The translations under genes and the position numbers were made by a program. Positions 1-10,752 of a stretch of 64,000 nt of DNA are shown here, one piece after another (positions within the stretch are counted from its first letter, which is position 1; each line of letters begins with the position of its first letter). Location of the stretch: positions 49,213,540 to 49,277,539 of the forward strand of contig OX352762.1 of the NCBI GenBank assembly GCA_947095585.1. The letters run 5' to 3'. The DNA is from Nephrocerus scutellatus. Taxonomy: Eukaryota; Arthropoda; Insecta; Diptera; Pipunculidae. The notes beneath the pieces are model-generated. The model ran no database searches and was not told the DNA's origin. It saw only the letters and a program-made list of their open reading frames with translations.

Positions 1-1040
1 GACAACAAGGCACCATAAAAGCGGCGAAAGGACTCCACCTTGTGGGAATCCCTTTGCCAATTCGACCGTAACTTTATCATCCATATTCTCGCCTGTCTGA
101 AGAAACCAACGAGAAAGCATGTAGTGAATCCATCTGGTTAAGGTTGGTTCGACTCCATGCCTCTCAGCAGAGTTTCACATCGAGTCAAAGGTAGCGTTGT
201 CCAAATCTCCCTCAATATCAATAAACACCCCTATGGTCAAAGCTCCGCTCACCATTCTTTATTCAATACTGAAAACAAGCTGATAGGCGTGTTGATTCAC
301 ATTTAAGGGATTTCTTTTGAGTACATTAGACCTAATATACATCTCATCCAAGCGTTCAAGACCTTTCAGCACAAATGATGAAAGACGGATTGGTCTGAAG
401 CTTTTTGCTAGTGGGTAGTCGCCTTTGCCTGGTTTCGAGATAAAAGCTACTCTAAAATTGCATAAGCATGTAGGAACATACCCGAAGACCCAACTAGATG
501 TATAAATCATTGGTATATACCATCCGGACCTGGTGCTTTAAAATCCTTGAAGAACGAAATAGAGAATTCTATTGCTTCCAATTTAACCACCTTTCCTGCT
601 ACATACCAATCATATCTGATGACATTTCTTTCATCTGGAGGCAAGTTGACACTATTAGTCTCCCTTAGCACTCTGCTTTCTGGGAAGTGAATGTGGAGTA
701 AAATGTCATTGACCACCAAAAGAGTTGGTGAAAGTATCATCAGACTTCCTGAGTGAGATGAATTTGGCTCTGTTGTCTTTCTGAAAGATTTTGCAGAGCC
801 TTGTTGTTTCTCTTAGCTCAATTACTTCGGAGCAGAAGTTCCTCTAGGACTCGAGCTTAGCCTTCTTAACTTTTGCCTTGTATTCTTTCTGCTTACTCCT
901 ATAGGTCCCCCAGTCGCTTTCAAGATCTGTTTTAAGGCTCTATTGAGAAGCTTCCATGCGAAGCTTTTGAAGTTCACTGTTCCAGCAGGGAACAGTTTTC
1001 CCTTTCCACTCCTTTCTGGCTGGACAGGACTAAACAAAGC
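1..1040 (-). pseudogene. Reverse transcriptase part of LOA/I-like ORF2
   Basis: The linker with a degraded WWN...KEY pattern lies at about 822-1037. FKAPGPDGIYQ (about 510-545) marks the RT fingers. FISKPGKGDYP and SFRPIRLSSFVLKGLERL follow at 350-450, and GFPQGGVLSPLLW is read at the very start of the window. These are consecutive RT blocks of non-LTR elements. The catalytic YxDD block lies beyond the window. Stops between blocks, for instance near 500-510 and 740, show it is dead. Confidence 0.75.
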
Positions 1041-1239
1041 TATCCATTAAGGATTTACACATAACTTGTGCTCTTTCTTAAATTTCAGCTTCGTTTGTGA
1101 TCTTCCTTTTGCGCCTCCAAAGACTAGATTTAGCTTTAAGAGACTCTTGGAATTTCGTCCAGTCAGTTCTTCTTGGATTTCTGCCCACGGGAAATGTGTT
1201 AAATTCGGCGCTTAACTAAAAGCCAATATATCGATGGTC

Positions 1240-1875
1240 GAACAATGAGATATCTTTTATCACTTTCCATCCTTTGATTTGGTTGATCATCTTGTTGTTT
1301 GACAGCGTTAGATCAATCACTTATTTCCTCTGACTGTTCATTAATGATGACTCATTGCCAATGTTATTTATTACTAAGTCTGTGGAAGGTATATAGTCCA
1401 ATAGTTGAAGTACTCTGTTGTTGCATTTGCTATGCTTCCCCAGACGGTATGCAAAGAATTCGCATCGCATCCAGTAATTGTACCCAGATTGTTAGATTCA
1501 GATAATCTAACCAGTTCCATCAGTTCCCTTGATGGAGGGGGGGGGGGCTAATGGAGTCATATGGGAGATAAGCAGATGCCACAATGGTTTCTGCATATCT
1601 GATAACATATTTTAACTGCGACAAGATCTTGAGAACAGAACTGTCGCAGTAAGTTGGCTGATATAAGTTTTGGAATTAGCAAACAGGCCCGAGGACGATT
1701 ACTGCCTTCATGATAAAAGACAGTGCCCAAATTAATCCTGCCTAAGCCACCAATACGTCCACGATATACCTCTTGCTCTTGCACAAGGATTATTTGAGGA
1801 GATGTTTACAACTTCGCATGACTACTGCATAGCAGAGCAGTAGCCGATTTGCTATGCTGCAAGTTAATTTTTACC
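1240..1875 (-). pseudogene. AP-endonuclease domain of LOA/I-like ORF2
   Basis: Reading leftward from about 1875, the start motif NLQHSKSATALL is recognisable. It is followed by a QEP-like segment, GRIGGLG, and GSNRPRACLLIPK (about 1557-1784). Near 1400-1480 comes GCDANSLHTVWGS, the equivalent of the GCDANAHHxxWGS motif of this endonuclease family. The family nicks target DNA to prime reverse transcription. At least two frame changes and an 11-base G run (1537-1547) interrupt it. Family assignment is firm; function is lost. Confidence 0.7.
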
Positions 1876-2869
1876 CCCTTTATCCCCACCACTTATAATT
1901 ATTTAATCATGTGTACAGTAAGTAGAGTAAATAACTCTTCCATCAATTACTGAAAAAAAAAAGAGAAATTTAATGATGAACAATTTGCCTGCATGTTTCA
2001 AAACGACATTCTTCGATGATCGTAAGATAACATTTCGGTGCATGTGTTAATGCTGCTCGCTTCATTTCTCTTCAACTTCAATTTAAAACTACTCAATTTT
2101 TAATGAATTAAAAACCAAAGCTTCATTACTGTTTTTGGGCAGTGAGTTATGTGCAATATCCAATATGCACCCATCTCACAGTAAGTGATTATGAACATTT
2201 AAATCCGCTAATAAATTGGTTTCATTGTATGCGATGTGATGATGATGTATGTGGTGAGCTACGGTACCAGTCGTAGGACTGTCCTCTTTTTAGTATTTAG
2301 TATAGCAGAAAAATGTCTTTAATCATTTCTACATTACTAAGTGTTAATAAAATCATCATTGCGATGATTTTCATTATTCAAATTAAGGAGCATTGATAAT
2401 TAATCAGCAGAATTATATTGGCCATGAATGTGCAATACATTACTAATAATTTTATGTAATAACTTTAGGCCGGCCAAACCAAATAGTATGAAGAGAACCA
2501 ATTAAAACGATAAGCATTTCTAAAACTGCTCATTACTTCTCTACAAATTATTTTAAATCGACTGTAATTTTGTACATGTATTAAAAAACTGTGATGTACT
2601 TAAGAGCGCAAATCATGGATTTTTTTAAATTTTACTCTTGGTTCCACTTGACAATAGAATTGCATTTCTAATCTGAAAACTAACTTGCACGAAACACGAT
2701 GCAGTGGTGATTATAAAGAGAAAAATCAATGCTTGTTGTATTGGTATGTTTTACGAATAAAGAGGTACTTATGTGCCACTTACAAGTTTCAAGCCTATTT
2801 GGTATTGTTTTATTTGCATACGCTGCTCCTCTTTGTTTACACAAAGTTGGATTTTTCGCATGTGGAATA
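1876..2869. other. AT-rich stretch, no gene recognised
   Basis: About 1 kb of AT-rich sequence without a coding pattern I recognise on either strand. Short open frames near 2680-2900 have no recognisable motif and read across the probable edge of the gypsy LTR to the right. Confidence 0.5.
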
Positions 2870-3217
2870 AAACCTTGTCTACAAAAAGACAAACTGTACG
2901 CAAATTAAATTATTCTAAATTGAAATTTATTAAAAAAAAAAACATTATTAATCAAACCGGCAGCGATTCTGCCTACATTACAACTGAACTTATCATACTA
3001 TTAAAACTAAGCTTTTTATACTCTTAATGATAACATCAAATACAAAAACATCCAACGGCGACGTGTTCTCAAAGGTGCTCATCGTTTCACAACGTATGTG
3101 ATGGAATGCGGCAATGTCGACAAATCGTGTTGCACAGACGCACTGTCAGCGAATTCTTATGACCGACTCGTGGGAAACGATGCAACATCAACATAGAGAA
3201 TTTATTCTGTGTTAACT
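2870..3217 (-). repeat. 3' LTR of Gypsy-1 (left end approximate)
   Basis: On minus the LTR starts at 3217 with AGTTAAC, right after the polypurine tract. It holds a TATA element (3011-3023) and an AATAAA signal (2926-2931), in the expected U3-R-U5 order. With no second LTR for comparison the left boundary is a guess. Confidence 0.6.
3011..3023 (-). promoter_or_regulatory. TATA element of Gypsy-1 LTR
   Basis: GAGTATAAAAAGC on minus, about 195 bases inside the LTR start and about 80 bases before AATAAA. This is the expected core-promoter position in a gypsy-type LTR. Confidence 0.55.
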
Positions 3218-3228
3218 CCTCCACCCTC
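3218..3228 (-). other. Polypurine tract of Gypsy-1
   Basis: GAGGGTGGAGG on minus, just after the TGA stop of the preceding frame and just before AGTTAAC. This is the plus-strand primer site of an LTR element. Confidence 0.65.
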
Positions 3229-3229
3229 A

Positions 3230-3419
3230 AATTCGAGTGTCCTCACTCGTGACCTTGTAAAATGGCGGATATTGACTTATGCTAATCCGTTTGATCTGTG
3301 TTGGTCCTTCCGAAATCTCTGCAGGTGATTCTGTTGGCAATTCGGATGCTGCTGGCGTTTCCCTTGCTTCTACTGTTGTGGAGATTATTAAGTTGCTTTT
3401 CTTGCGTGCTAAAACCAGA
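3230..3419 (-). pseudogene. C-terminal end of a Gypsy-1 ORF
   Basis: An open minus frame from the Jockey junction at 3419 ends in TGA next to the polypurine tract. It begins LVLARKKSNLII and is rich in Glu, Pro and Ser. From its position it is the C-terminal tail of pol (after integrase) or of an env frame. No catalytic motif remains. Confidence 0.5.
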
Positions 3420-6188
3420 TTAGATAAAGATATTTTTATTAAACATTAAAGTAATATAAAATTTTGATTTACAACTAAACTTATAACTAATATTAATATG
3501 TGTCGGCTCAACAATAGGGGCCCGACGTATTTACATTGTCTTTTTTTTGGTATTGTTTATTTTTAAACAATATTTTTTACTACTTAATCTACTACATGTT
3601 TATTTTTAAGGTAATTAAATTTTAAACAATAATTTTAAAATAAAATAAGAATGAAAAATATTAAGCGGCGTATAAACAGGGCGAACTTCAGCCTCTGTAA
3701 TATTGGTTGCCCGCCTTCTTGTAGAAGGAGACGTCTTGATTGTTAAAGATGTCATCGAATCTAGCATCAGTGAATCTTCTTATGTGTATGTACCGGTGAC
3801 CTGGCTCGATTTCCTCGATTCGCAGTCCTTGCATCTCAGGACTTGGATGTGTTTCCAATGCGTCGACGAATTTCCTCGCCATTCGGAACAAGTGGTCAGT
3901 TATTGGCAGCAGACCTGCTGCTTCGTATAGTTTTGTAGTCGACACAAACTTATAGCTGTTTGTCACCCTCCAGAGTCCTGTACAGATCCTTAGTACCTTC
4001 CTTTCAAATAGGGAGATCTTCTGCATCGTTGTTGGTGAGACGGTGAACCATATGGGGTAGCCATAGGTTATCACTGGCCTGATGAGTTGCTTGTAGATAA
4101 GCAGCCTGGTGTTGTTGGACAGACCGTTTCGTCTTTTAAGTAGCGGGTGCACCAAATGAAGAGCGTAGTTCGCTTTTTTCATTGTTTTGTCGATGTGAGA
4201 GTTAAACTTGAGCCTCTCAGTAAAGTTGATTCCCAGGTACTTAGTCTCTGACTTGGTGTTTATTGTTGTGTTATCCGGAAGGGTGATTTTTAAGGCTCTG
4301 CACCGGCTTGCGATTTTTCTTATCCTTGTTTCGGTTGCTGGTACTCGGAAGCAGATGAGTTCCGTTTTATTGGCGTTGATTTTTAGTCCCCACTTCAGGT
4401 AGTAGACCCAAAGATTTCTGAGGTGTTCCTCCACTCTTCGGGCAGCTATCTCGGGAGAGCGGGAAACTGCATACGTTATGGAGTCATCCGCGAAGAGCAT
4501 AGACCTTGTTCCGGCTGTATTTTTGGGTTGATCCGCCGTGAAGATGCTATACAGGACTGGTCCAAGTCTGGAACCTTGAGGAACTCCGGCTTTGATCCTT
4601 TTCCTTGTCGATGGGCGGTCGTACACCTGTACAAAGAAGACCCTGTTAAAAAGAAAATTTTTAATTATTTTTACAATATATTTGGGGAAACCAAAACTAA
4701 TAAGCTTGTACAGTAGCCCGTTTATCCAGACACTATCGAAAGCTTTTTCGATGTCTAGCAAACAGGCCACTGTACTACTTTTGACGTTCAGTCCTTTAGT
4801 GACGTCACTGTGAAGCTTCAGCAGAGGGTGCAGCGTAGAGTGCTTCTCTCGGAAACCGTACTGAAAGGAAGGAATAAGATTTCTTTCCGTACAAAACGTA
4901 TTGATCTTTTTACGGATCAATGATTCCAATACTTTACTGATACAACACAGTAGAGCTATTGGACGGTAACCAGTTACGCTGGAGCGGTCAGTTTTCTTGG
5001 GTACTGGTACTACCTTGGCCACCTTCCAGTTGTCCGGAAAGTAGCCATTGTTTAGGCAATTGTTGAAAATGATGGTTAACATCAAAATTGCCATACCCGG
5101 TAACTTTTTAAGCAAAAAGTTAGAAATCCCATCTGTGCCTGATGATTTTTTGAGTTTCCACTCATAATCAAATCATTGACAACAGCTGTTCCGGTAAACA
5201 TATCGACGTCTACGGGTGCGTTGGCGCGATTTTCTTCACTGAACTGCACTATAGTATTTCCTGGAGAAGTGGTGTCTTCCACAAGACTTTCAACCTCTTC
5301 CAAGAAATCTGGAAGATGCGTTGGTGGTCGGTCCGTAAAGCTCCTTTCAAATTGGCAGGCAAAGGCTTCCGCTTCCTCAACAGCGCTGGATACTGTTCGA
5401 TCTTCAATGGTGATAATCTCTGGAATGGAAATACGCTTTCCAACCAGAGAGTTCAGCTTCCTAAAAGCATCAGGGCCTGGTTTGATGTCCTGGAGCCGTT
5501 TGGTCAGTTCATCTTCCTGAAACCTCCGCACAGCTTGACGACACATGTTAACTGTACAACGCAGTTGCGAAAGTACAGACAGGTATTCGTCGTTGACTGT
5601 GTTAAGTGTCCTATTGAAGATTCTCTGAAGGCGTTTCCTAAGCCGTTGCTTGTGAGCATATATGGCCTGTATATGCTCAGGCAAGTGTTGGAAGCGATCC
5701 CTGCTAGTGCGAATTGTTTTCTGCCGATTAATGGCTGAATTCACTGTAATCTCAAAATTTCTGATAACATCATCAATTTCTGAATTCTCCAGATTTCTGC
5801 AAGCCGCTGGAATAGGAAGTTCAGCTTCAAATTCTGATCTTAACCGGTTCCAGTTTATTTTCTTAAAGTTGATGTGAAGTTCAGGTGTTGGGGTGACTTG
5901 CACAATTCGGTGGTTCAGCCTCACTCGAAGCTCTATGACCATATGATCCGAGTCGCTATCATGCGCCAAGCAGGAATAATTTCTTAATTCTGGGAGAATA
6001 TTTAAGAAATTTGTGGTTGCCAGAAAGAAATCCAGAGTTGACGGTGTCCGAGGGTACGTCTTCCGGGGCTGTGAAACTATAGCCATCGTGTGCTGATGCG
6101 GATTTGAGTCCATCCAGTCTGTAATGGCCCTTCCTTTGTGATTGCACACTTCGTCCTGCCATCGAGTATGTCTAGCATTAAAATCACC
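3420..6188 (-). mobile_element. 5'-truncated Jockey element inside Gypsy-1
   Basis: Nearly identical to the 3' 2.8 kb of the complete Jockey element at 27,574-32,526. Alignment stops at 6188, where the complete copy continues into more endonuclease sequence but this one switches to gypsy RT. 5' truncation is usual for target-primed reverse transcription. I could not find a matching target-site duplication, so part of Gypsy-1 was probably lost with the insertion or later. Confidence 0.85.
3688..6188 (-). pseudogene. Jockey ORF2, truncated, one frameshift
   Basis: Encodes endonuclease from GDFNARHTRW onward, the linker, and a full RT with DIEKAFDSVW, GVPQGSRLGP and FADD (residues 208-211 of the 475-residue frame at 3688-5115). 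Against the intact copy there is a single-base deletion in a T run near 5148 (six T here, seven there). It splits the frame into 5082-6188 and 3688-5115. The first 140 or so endonuclease residues are absent. Very low divergence from the intact copy indicates recent insertion. Confidence 0.85.
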
Positions 6189-6443
6189 AAGCACTGTAAA
6201 GTACTTATTTTTCCCTAATTGCGCAAGCACTTCACTAATATCGGGGATCGGGTAGCGATCCGCTATGGTGAAGGAATTTAACTTTCTGTAATCAATCACC
6301 ATCCGATATTTCTTGTTCCATTCAGAATCGGGTTTTTTGGGAACTACCCACACCGGTGAATTATAGGGGGACCGTGAAGGTCTAATTATTCCATCGTCGA
6401 TTAGGCTTTGAACTTGTTTATTTACTTCGTCCTTGAGGGACAC
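5082..6443 (-). other. In-frame fusion ORF: gypsy RT fingers + Jockey endonuclease
   Basis: A 453-codon open frame. Residues 1 to about 85 are gypsy RT (DDGIIRPSRSPYNSPVWVVP, VIDYRKLN, then KYFTVL). At 6188/6189 the frame passes without a stop into Jockey GDFNARHTRWQDE and on through the linker region. The last ~20 residues are out of the native Jockey frame because of the deletion near 5148. Catalytic residues of gypsy RT and half of the Jockey endonuclease are missing, so enzymatic function is unlikely. Expression is unknown. Confidence 0.8.
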
Positions 6444-6810
6444 AGGGAATTGATAGTATCGGGAGTATCCGAGTTAGTGCGGATCTCGCCTACTACTTTT
6501 GTAATGTAAGTCAGCTTCTCGTATGGCTCCGAAAATAAAGTGGGAAATCTGTTAACGAGTGAAAGAATTGCGTCTCTTTTTGAGAGGGTACCATATGGCC
6601 ATGTTTGGGATTTATAGACTTTATCGATTGGGATGCTTGTTGCTTTATCCTGACTTTCATACCATTTCCAATTTGCATATAATTTTGTTTAGTGTAGATA
6701 ACGGCCGACATTTCTTTTAGGCTATCGTTACCCAATATCGCATGGAAGGACTTCAGCGATGTTAAAAGAAAAAATTTAATTTTGTGGTCGTTTAATCCGA
6801 AAAGGCTCAA
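6189..6810 (-). pseudogene. Gypsy-1 pol: pre-RT region and RT fingers
   Basis: Between protease and RT, the frame at 6511-6810 carries FGLNDHKIKFFLLTSL and the typical FHAILGNDSLKE. A frame change near 6450-6510 leads to the RT fingers with GIIRPSRSPYNSP and the DYRKLN block. RT is broken after KYFTVL by the Jockey insertion. The aspartate-bearing palm blocks are absent. Confidence 0.75.
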
Positions 6811-7369
6811 CGTGGTGACTGACTTTAATACTGCCTCCTACTGAATTTGCATAAAAACACTTATCGTTTGGTATCGGCTTTTCCACCAATTGGGGTTGTA
6901 TATAGTTTCGATTTGATCCAGTGTCTATTAGAATTTTAATAATCTCTCCGCTCTTCGTTCTACTTTCAAAATAAGGTAGCGAAGAGGAAGCTAATCCAAA
7001 AAAAATAGTGTCGGTAAAATCCGTAATTTCATCAACATTATTTTCGTCGTCATAATCAGATTCTTGCAATGGCTGCATGTAATCAGCTAAAGTTTCATCA
7101 TAATTACAATCTTCGGGCTGTAAAACTTCATCATATCCACAATTGATGTGGAAATTTGGTTGAGGCTTGATGGAGTTAAACGAAGGTTGTCTTGACGTAA
7201 ATTGTTGGGGGTTTTGCATTGTTCCTCGTTGAAATTGGTGGCTCCTCACTTGAGCACTTTGACCTAAGGGCTCTGTCTTAATCTGTTGATTTGAAGAAAA
7301 CGGAGGTTGTTGCCTTGGTGAAAATGATGGTCTGTAGCCTGGTTGGGGTTGGTATTGATACCTTTGCAC
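6776..7369 (-). pseudogene. Gypsy-1 Gag C-terminus and aspartic protease
   Basis: A Gln/Pro-rich segment (residues 1-70) and an acidic stretch lead into a retroviral-type aspartic protease: IKILIDTGSNRNYIQP at about residues 145-160, with the DTG triad intact. Gypsy-group elements carry this protease at the start of pol to process their own polyprotein. The segment is separated by stops from Gag upstream (near 7370-7450) and joins the pre-RT region at 6776-6810. Confidence 0.75.
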
Positions 7370-7452
7370 GTTCTGCTGCTGGCGGTGGTTGATTGGAAGT
7401 TAAAAAGCTTGACTGGATATTTAATGGTTGTCTATTGTGCATTCACATAATT

Positions 7453-8438
7453 TTAATTTTTAGAAAAATTCCTACGTGGGGGTTGTGACGATGAAAACGG
7501 GTTGAGATGTCCTCTCGTCATACCGTAGCTGTGCATGTGTTGTGATCTGTACCCCTGGCTTACCAACTTGAGGCACAAGTGAAGTGCCTGGGGTAAATCA
7601 ACGGGTTCGCGTACCCCTAATAACCTAGGAAGGTCGCCCTTGAGACCCCTAATGAAGGTATCGAGAGCCTTGTCGCGATAAGTCTGCGTAAGCAGTTGGG
7701 TTGACTCTTGAGAAATTTTCATGCAGGAAATTTTGTTGAGGATGAGAGAGAGATGACTGTAGACAGTCTGGTAAAACTCTGATATCATGTAGCTGCCTTG
7801 AACAAGGGACGACATCTCATGTTCGAGAGTGCTAAAATCGCGCTTGTCGGCGTAGTGCATGACAAGGCATTTGGAAATATTCTTCCAATTGAGTGGAGTG
7901 TTGTACGACTCCAAAACGGCGTCAGCGTTTCCGATAATCTTGTTTCGAATAATGCTTAAAATACCGAAGTATTTAGGCGTTTCTTTTATGGGCTCATATA
8001 TCTGCAGAATTCGCAGGAGCTGAATTCTTTTACGTCGCCTGCGAAGTCCCTAACACAACGAACAACATCTGGGGTTTTATCCAAGTCTCCTAAACTGTCT
8101 CGAAATTGTGCAGCGATTGGCTGATCGACACCGAAACAGATATCAGCGCTTGGATTTAAAATGCTATGGATAATCTCCTTCCCTGTCTCTTTTAAAGTTT
8201 TCCGAATTAAGGACGAAATAAGAGTGTCCAGTTCGGGAGTTCCTCTAACCTCTCGGTCACCTTCGAAATGTGCGAAACTAGACGTAGATGAGTTATTAAG
8301 AATCTCACTAGCAGGAGTAGCAGTATTCGTATTTGTGGAAAGGGTAGGATTTGGAGGTAGGACATTGGTGTGAGGAGCATCGCCCCTAGGGTTGCTTTGT
8401 GGAGGGTCAGTAGACGCTCCGGAACGTAGATCAGGCAT
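7453..8438 (-). pseudogene. Gypsy-1 Gag, two frames
   Basis: The ATG at 8438 opens 150 codons (7986-8438) rich in Ser/Thr/Asn at the N-terminus. After a break near 7915-7985, a second frame (7453-7914) carries the Gag core, with FIRGLKGDLPRLLG and LPQALHLCLKL. These are typical of gypsy-group capsid proteins that lack a clear CCHC knuckle. Gag would package element RNA in particles. The break makes it non-functional. Confidence 0.75.
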
Positions 8439-8804
8439 GGTTAAAAAGGAAAGAAATATTTATTTATATAATACGCTTAATTTTCACTTCCCTTATTTGA
8501 TTAATTTTGAATTGTTTTATTTTTCGATTATTTTAATATATAATGTATTTTAATGCGAACTAATAGAAAAAATTATTCTTCCTTCTTGATTTTTAATTTA
8601 TATCTTTGTTTTATATTTTAATTTTTCCCTTTTGTTTCTTAATAACCCTTTAATTACTCTTCCTTTTTCTTAAACTCACTTTAATTATTAATCTTTAATT
8701 TTTCTTTTTTCTTGTGAATTTTACCTTTTAATTTGTAATACTTTAATTGAATTCACAACTTAATTACTCTTCAATTTTCTAGATTTTACTTTAATTATTA
8801 ATCT
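8439..8804 (-). other. AT-rich leader upstream of Gypsy-1 Gag
   Basis: Very T-rich on plus, with loosely repeated ttaattactctt and tttaattattaatcttt motifs. From its position it is the 5' leader of Gypsy-1. No primer-binding site or 5' LTR is seen before the RTE-like junction at 8805. Confidence 0.45.
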
Positions 8805-9150
8805 TTATGGATCTTGAATGGGCTTGATAGTGCTCCGAATATTTTTACTTGGCTTATAACATTGGTCATGGTCAACCTCCATAGTCTTGTTAGTTTATTT
8901 GGAATGGCGAATTCTCTCATGGCTTTATAAAGTTCTACTCTGGCTATGCTATCTATCATAGGCGGCTTTAAAGTCTATAGTGAGTGAGTTTTGAAACTCT
9001 AGACATTTTTCAATCCCCTGCCTAAGGGTGTAAATCTGATCAGTTGTTGGTTTGCCTGGAATGAAGGTGCACTGGTATGGACCAATGATGAATTTAGCGT
9101 ATGGGGCTATCCTGTCTTAAAGGATAGAGGAGAAAATCTTATATACGGTA
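8805..9150 (-). pseudogene. RTE-like reverse transcriptase fragment (block A)
   Basis: Minus-strand reading gives YQCTFIPGKPTTDQIYTLRQ (about 9000-9110), the RT fingers block of RTE-like elements. This is followed leftward by the VELYKAMREF region near 8915-8945. There are no long open frames, and the catalytic block is absent. Confidence 0.65.
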
Positions 9151-9332
9151 CTCAACATCGTTATACCACGATAACGTTAAATTGCTGTGTGTTATGGGTT
9201 TTGTTTAATGGTTGGGGTTTATTACTCTGGTATTGAGCAATAACGGACATTGACTTAGGGCTATGAATTCTTTGTAAACAATGTAGGATATTGATTTAGG
9301 ATTGGGAAATAGCGTATGTTGGTTCTAAAGGG

Positions 9333-9777
9333 GTGGTCAGATTCCTCTATATTCTCAAAAAAAAGGGTTACCACAGAACTTATATTGCTATGTTAAGAAT
9401 TCACCAATGTAACTTTCACACGAGAATGTTCATTCTAAAAATATCAGTGTTAAGTTTTAACACGCACAACCACAGTTATAGTAACAATTTTATTTCGAAT
9501 TTAGAATTTACATTTAACATTCAAAAAAATAATAACTTTATTACATTAATATTAATTTTATACAAAAGTGGAGTCAAGAGGTGACTACTTGTTTAAAAAA
9601 GAAATGAGTAAAAGCTTGTTCATTCATCAGATACCACTCGCCGGAGCTGATAACTCGAAGTCGAATTTTATTATCGAATTCGTTAATCGCGTAATACAAA
9701 ATGTGTAAGTTGTGTCGTACGCACGAACGACGTCAACCACTCCATTTAATGAGGAGGGGACGAGTGCTGACGCTACA
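9333..9777 (-). repeat. LTR of Osvaldo-like gypsy element, copy A
   Basis: 445 bp. It starts on minus with TGTAGCG after a purine-rich tract and ends near TGACCA. Related copies are at 15,913-16,357, 22,764-23,204 and 24,689-25,129. It lies 3' of an integrase tail, so it is a 3' LTR. Confidence 0.65.
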
Positions 9778-10118
9778 CTATGCCACCTCTAGTGAACGCC
9801 GAAAACGATACGCAGAACTACTTGACACGATTAGGTATGGTAATTGTTCGATCTGATCGCGATTTAATATTTTGGTCTTTAATCGGATTGGTAGCAAATA
9901 TGAAATGATTTCGCTTCTCAATCGGAGAATCAACTGTCGATTTTTTGGTATTCGAATCAGTTGACGCACAACCCGGAGGGGTGGCTACCCCGATGGCAAA
10001 CCAGACGGCGGCTTGTCGACTGCCTCTGTAAAGCAGCAGATTAATAGAAACAAAAGATTCTAAACCTTTTATAAGTAACGTGAAATACTTATCGTTTCGT
10101 TTGATTTCTCGAAAGGGT
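9778..10118 (-). pseudogene. Integrase C-terminal tail, Osvaldo-like (copy A)
   Basis: Same reading as the 16,398-16,751 frame but with an extra stop near 9969. RSGR-type tail residues near the LTR and the FTLLIKGLESFVSI region are recognisable. The copy ends at 10118, where similarity to block B stops. Confidence 0.6.
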
Positions 10119-10752
10119 TAGTTTCTTTACGCGGCCCTTTAATTAGGGAAATATCGACCCGCGAGGATACCGTGCGATTCGTGACCGCGTACGAGAACCA
10201 CCATTTTCTCAATACTCACAAGAATTAGGTGTGCTCAACAATTAATAAGGGAAATAATAAAAAAAAAAATATGGGACAATTCGGTGGGATGTTTTCCGGT
10301 CCTCTCCGGAATAAAGATGACATACGACGAATTGGGCGATGAATTTCCGACAGTAGGGTACCATCAGATCCTCTTCTCTTCCGATAGGTCGCTGACGACT
10401 CCAGGGATTTTTACAGCTGCCTTCTCAGGGAGGATTTTGCCTCTAAATCCAAGAGCAAAATGCATTTTAGCCAATTACCTCACCATTTTGCCATCTTAGA
10501 ATTGAAACAGGAGCAATCTCAACTCGTTGCTATTGTGATTCGTTGCCCAACACTTAGAACGACACTGCGGGAGCCAAAAATAAATGGACGATAGGGATAT
10601 GGAAAAGTCACCCTTATTCCCTTTTTCCTTCTTTGGTAGCCTCGAAAGAAGCCGGTACCCACAATGATTACCTTGCAAGACTATTTGCAACAATTGGAAC
10701 AAAAAAACCCACGTTTGAATAACGTTCTGATTAAACCCTTTTTGCAATGCAA
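10119..10752. other. Unrecognised segment
   Basis: No element family recognised. A short plus-strand open frame (10664-10828, 54 codons, starting MITLQDYLQQLEQ) runs into the first copy of the tandem repeat. It has no motif I can name and may be chance. Confidence 0.4.

Larger units (their letters stand above)
1..1875 (-). mobile_element. LOA/I-like non-LTR retrotransposon, decayed ORF2
   Basis: Minus-strand remains of an ORF2 that encoded an endonuclease followed by reverse transcriptase. Order and spacing of motifs match the LOA/I-like elements at 37-42 kb and 46-49 kb of this window. The element is cut by the left window edge inside the RT palm, so its 3' end, including any RNase H, is not visible. 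Several frameshifts and stops make it non-functional. The RNase H-bearing relatives suggest the LOA/I group; R1 is an alternative. Confidence 0.75.
2870..8804 (-). mobile_element. Gypsy-1: Ty3/gypsy LTR element, interrupted
   Basis: Minus-strand element reading right to left: AT-rich leader, Gag, protease, start of RT, then (after a nested Jockey copy) the C-terminus of a pol or env frame, polypurine tract and 3' LTR. An LTR starting AGTTAAC directly after a purine tract is typical of the insect gypsy group. No 5' LTR is visible: the leader ends at 8804 against an RTE-like fragment. Most of RT, RNase H and integrase are missing around the Jockey insertion, so the element is defective. No env gene was recognised. 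Confidence 0.75.
8805..10118 (-). repeat. Composite block A (RTE fragment + LTR + integrase tail)
   Basis: Matches block B (about 15,361-16,706) almost throughout, including the internal junctions between an RTE-like RT fragment, ~180 bp of unassigned sequence, an LTR and the integrase C-terminus. Shared junctions mean that one composite was duplicated, not that the same insertion happened twice. Small indels separate the copies, for instance near 8970 and 9190. Confidence 0.8.

Noticed and set aside
3230..3419. Gypsy env gene
   Set aside because: Only a 60-residue C-terminal tail remains; no signal peptide, furin site or membrane segment was seen.
5176..5738. Plus-strand open frames antisense to Jockey ORF2 (also 29,206-29,897)
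   Set aside because: They mirror a well-supported RT/endonuclease coding strand, recur only because the element recurs, and show no domain.
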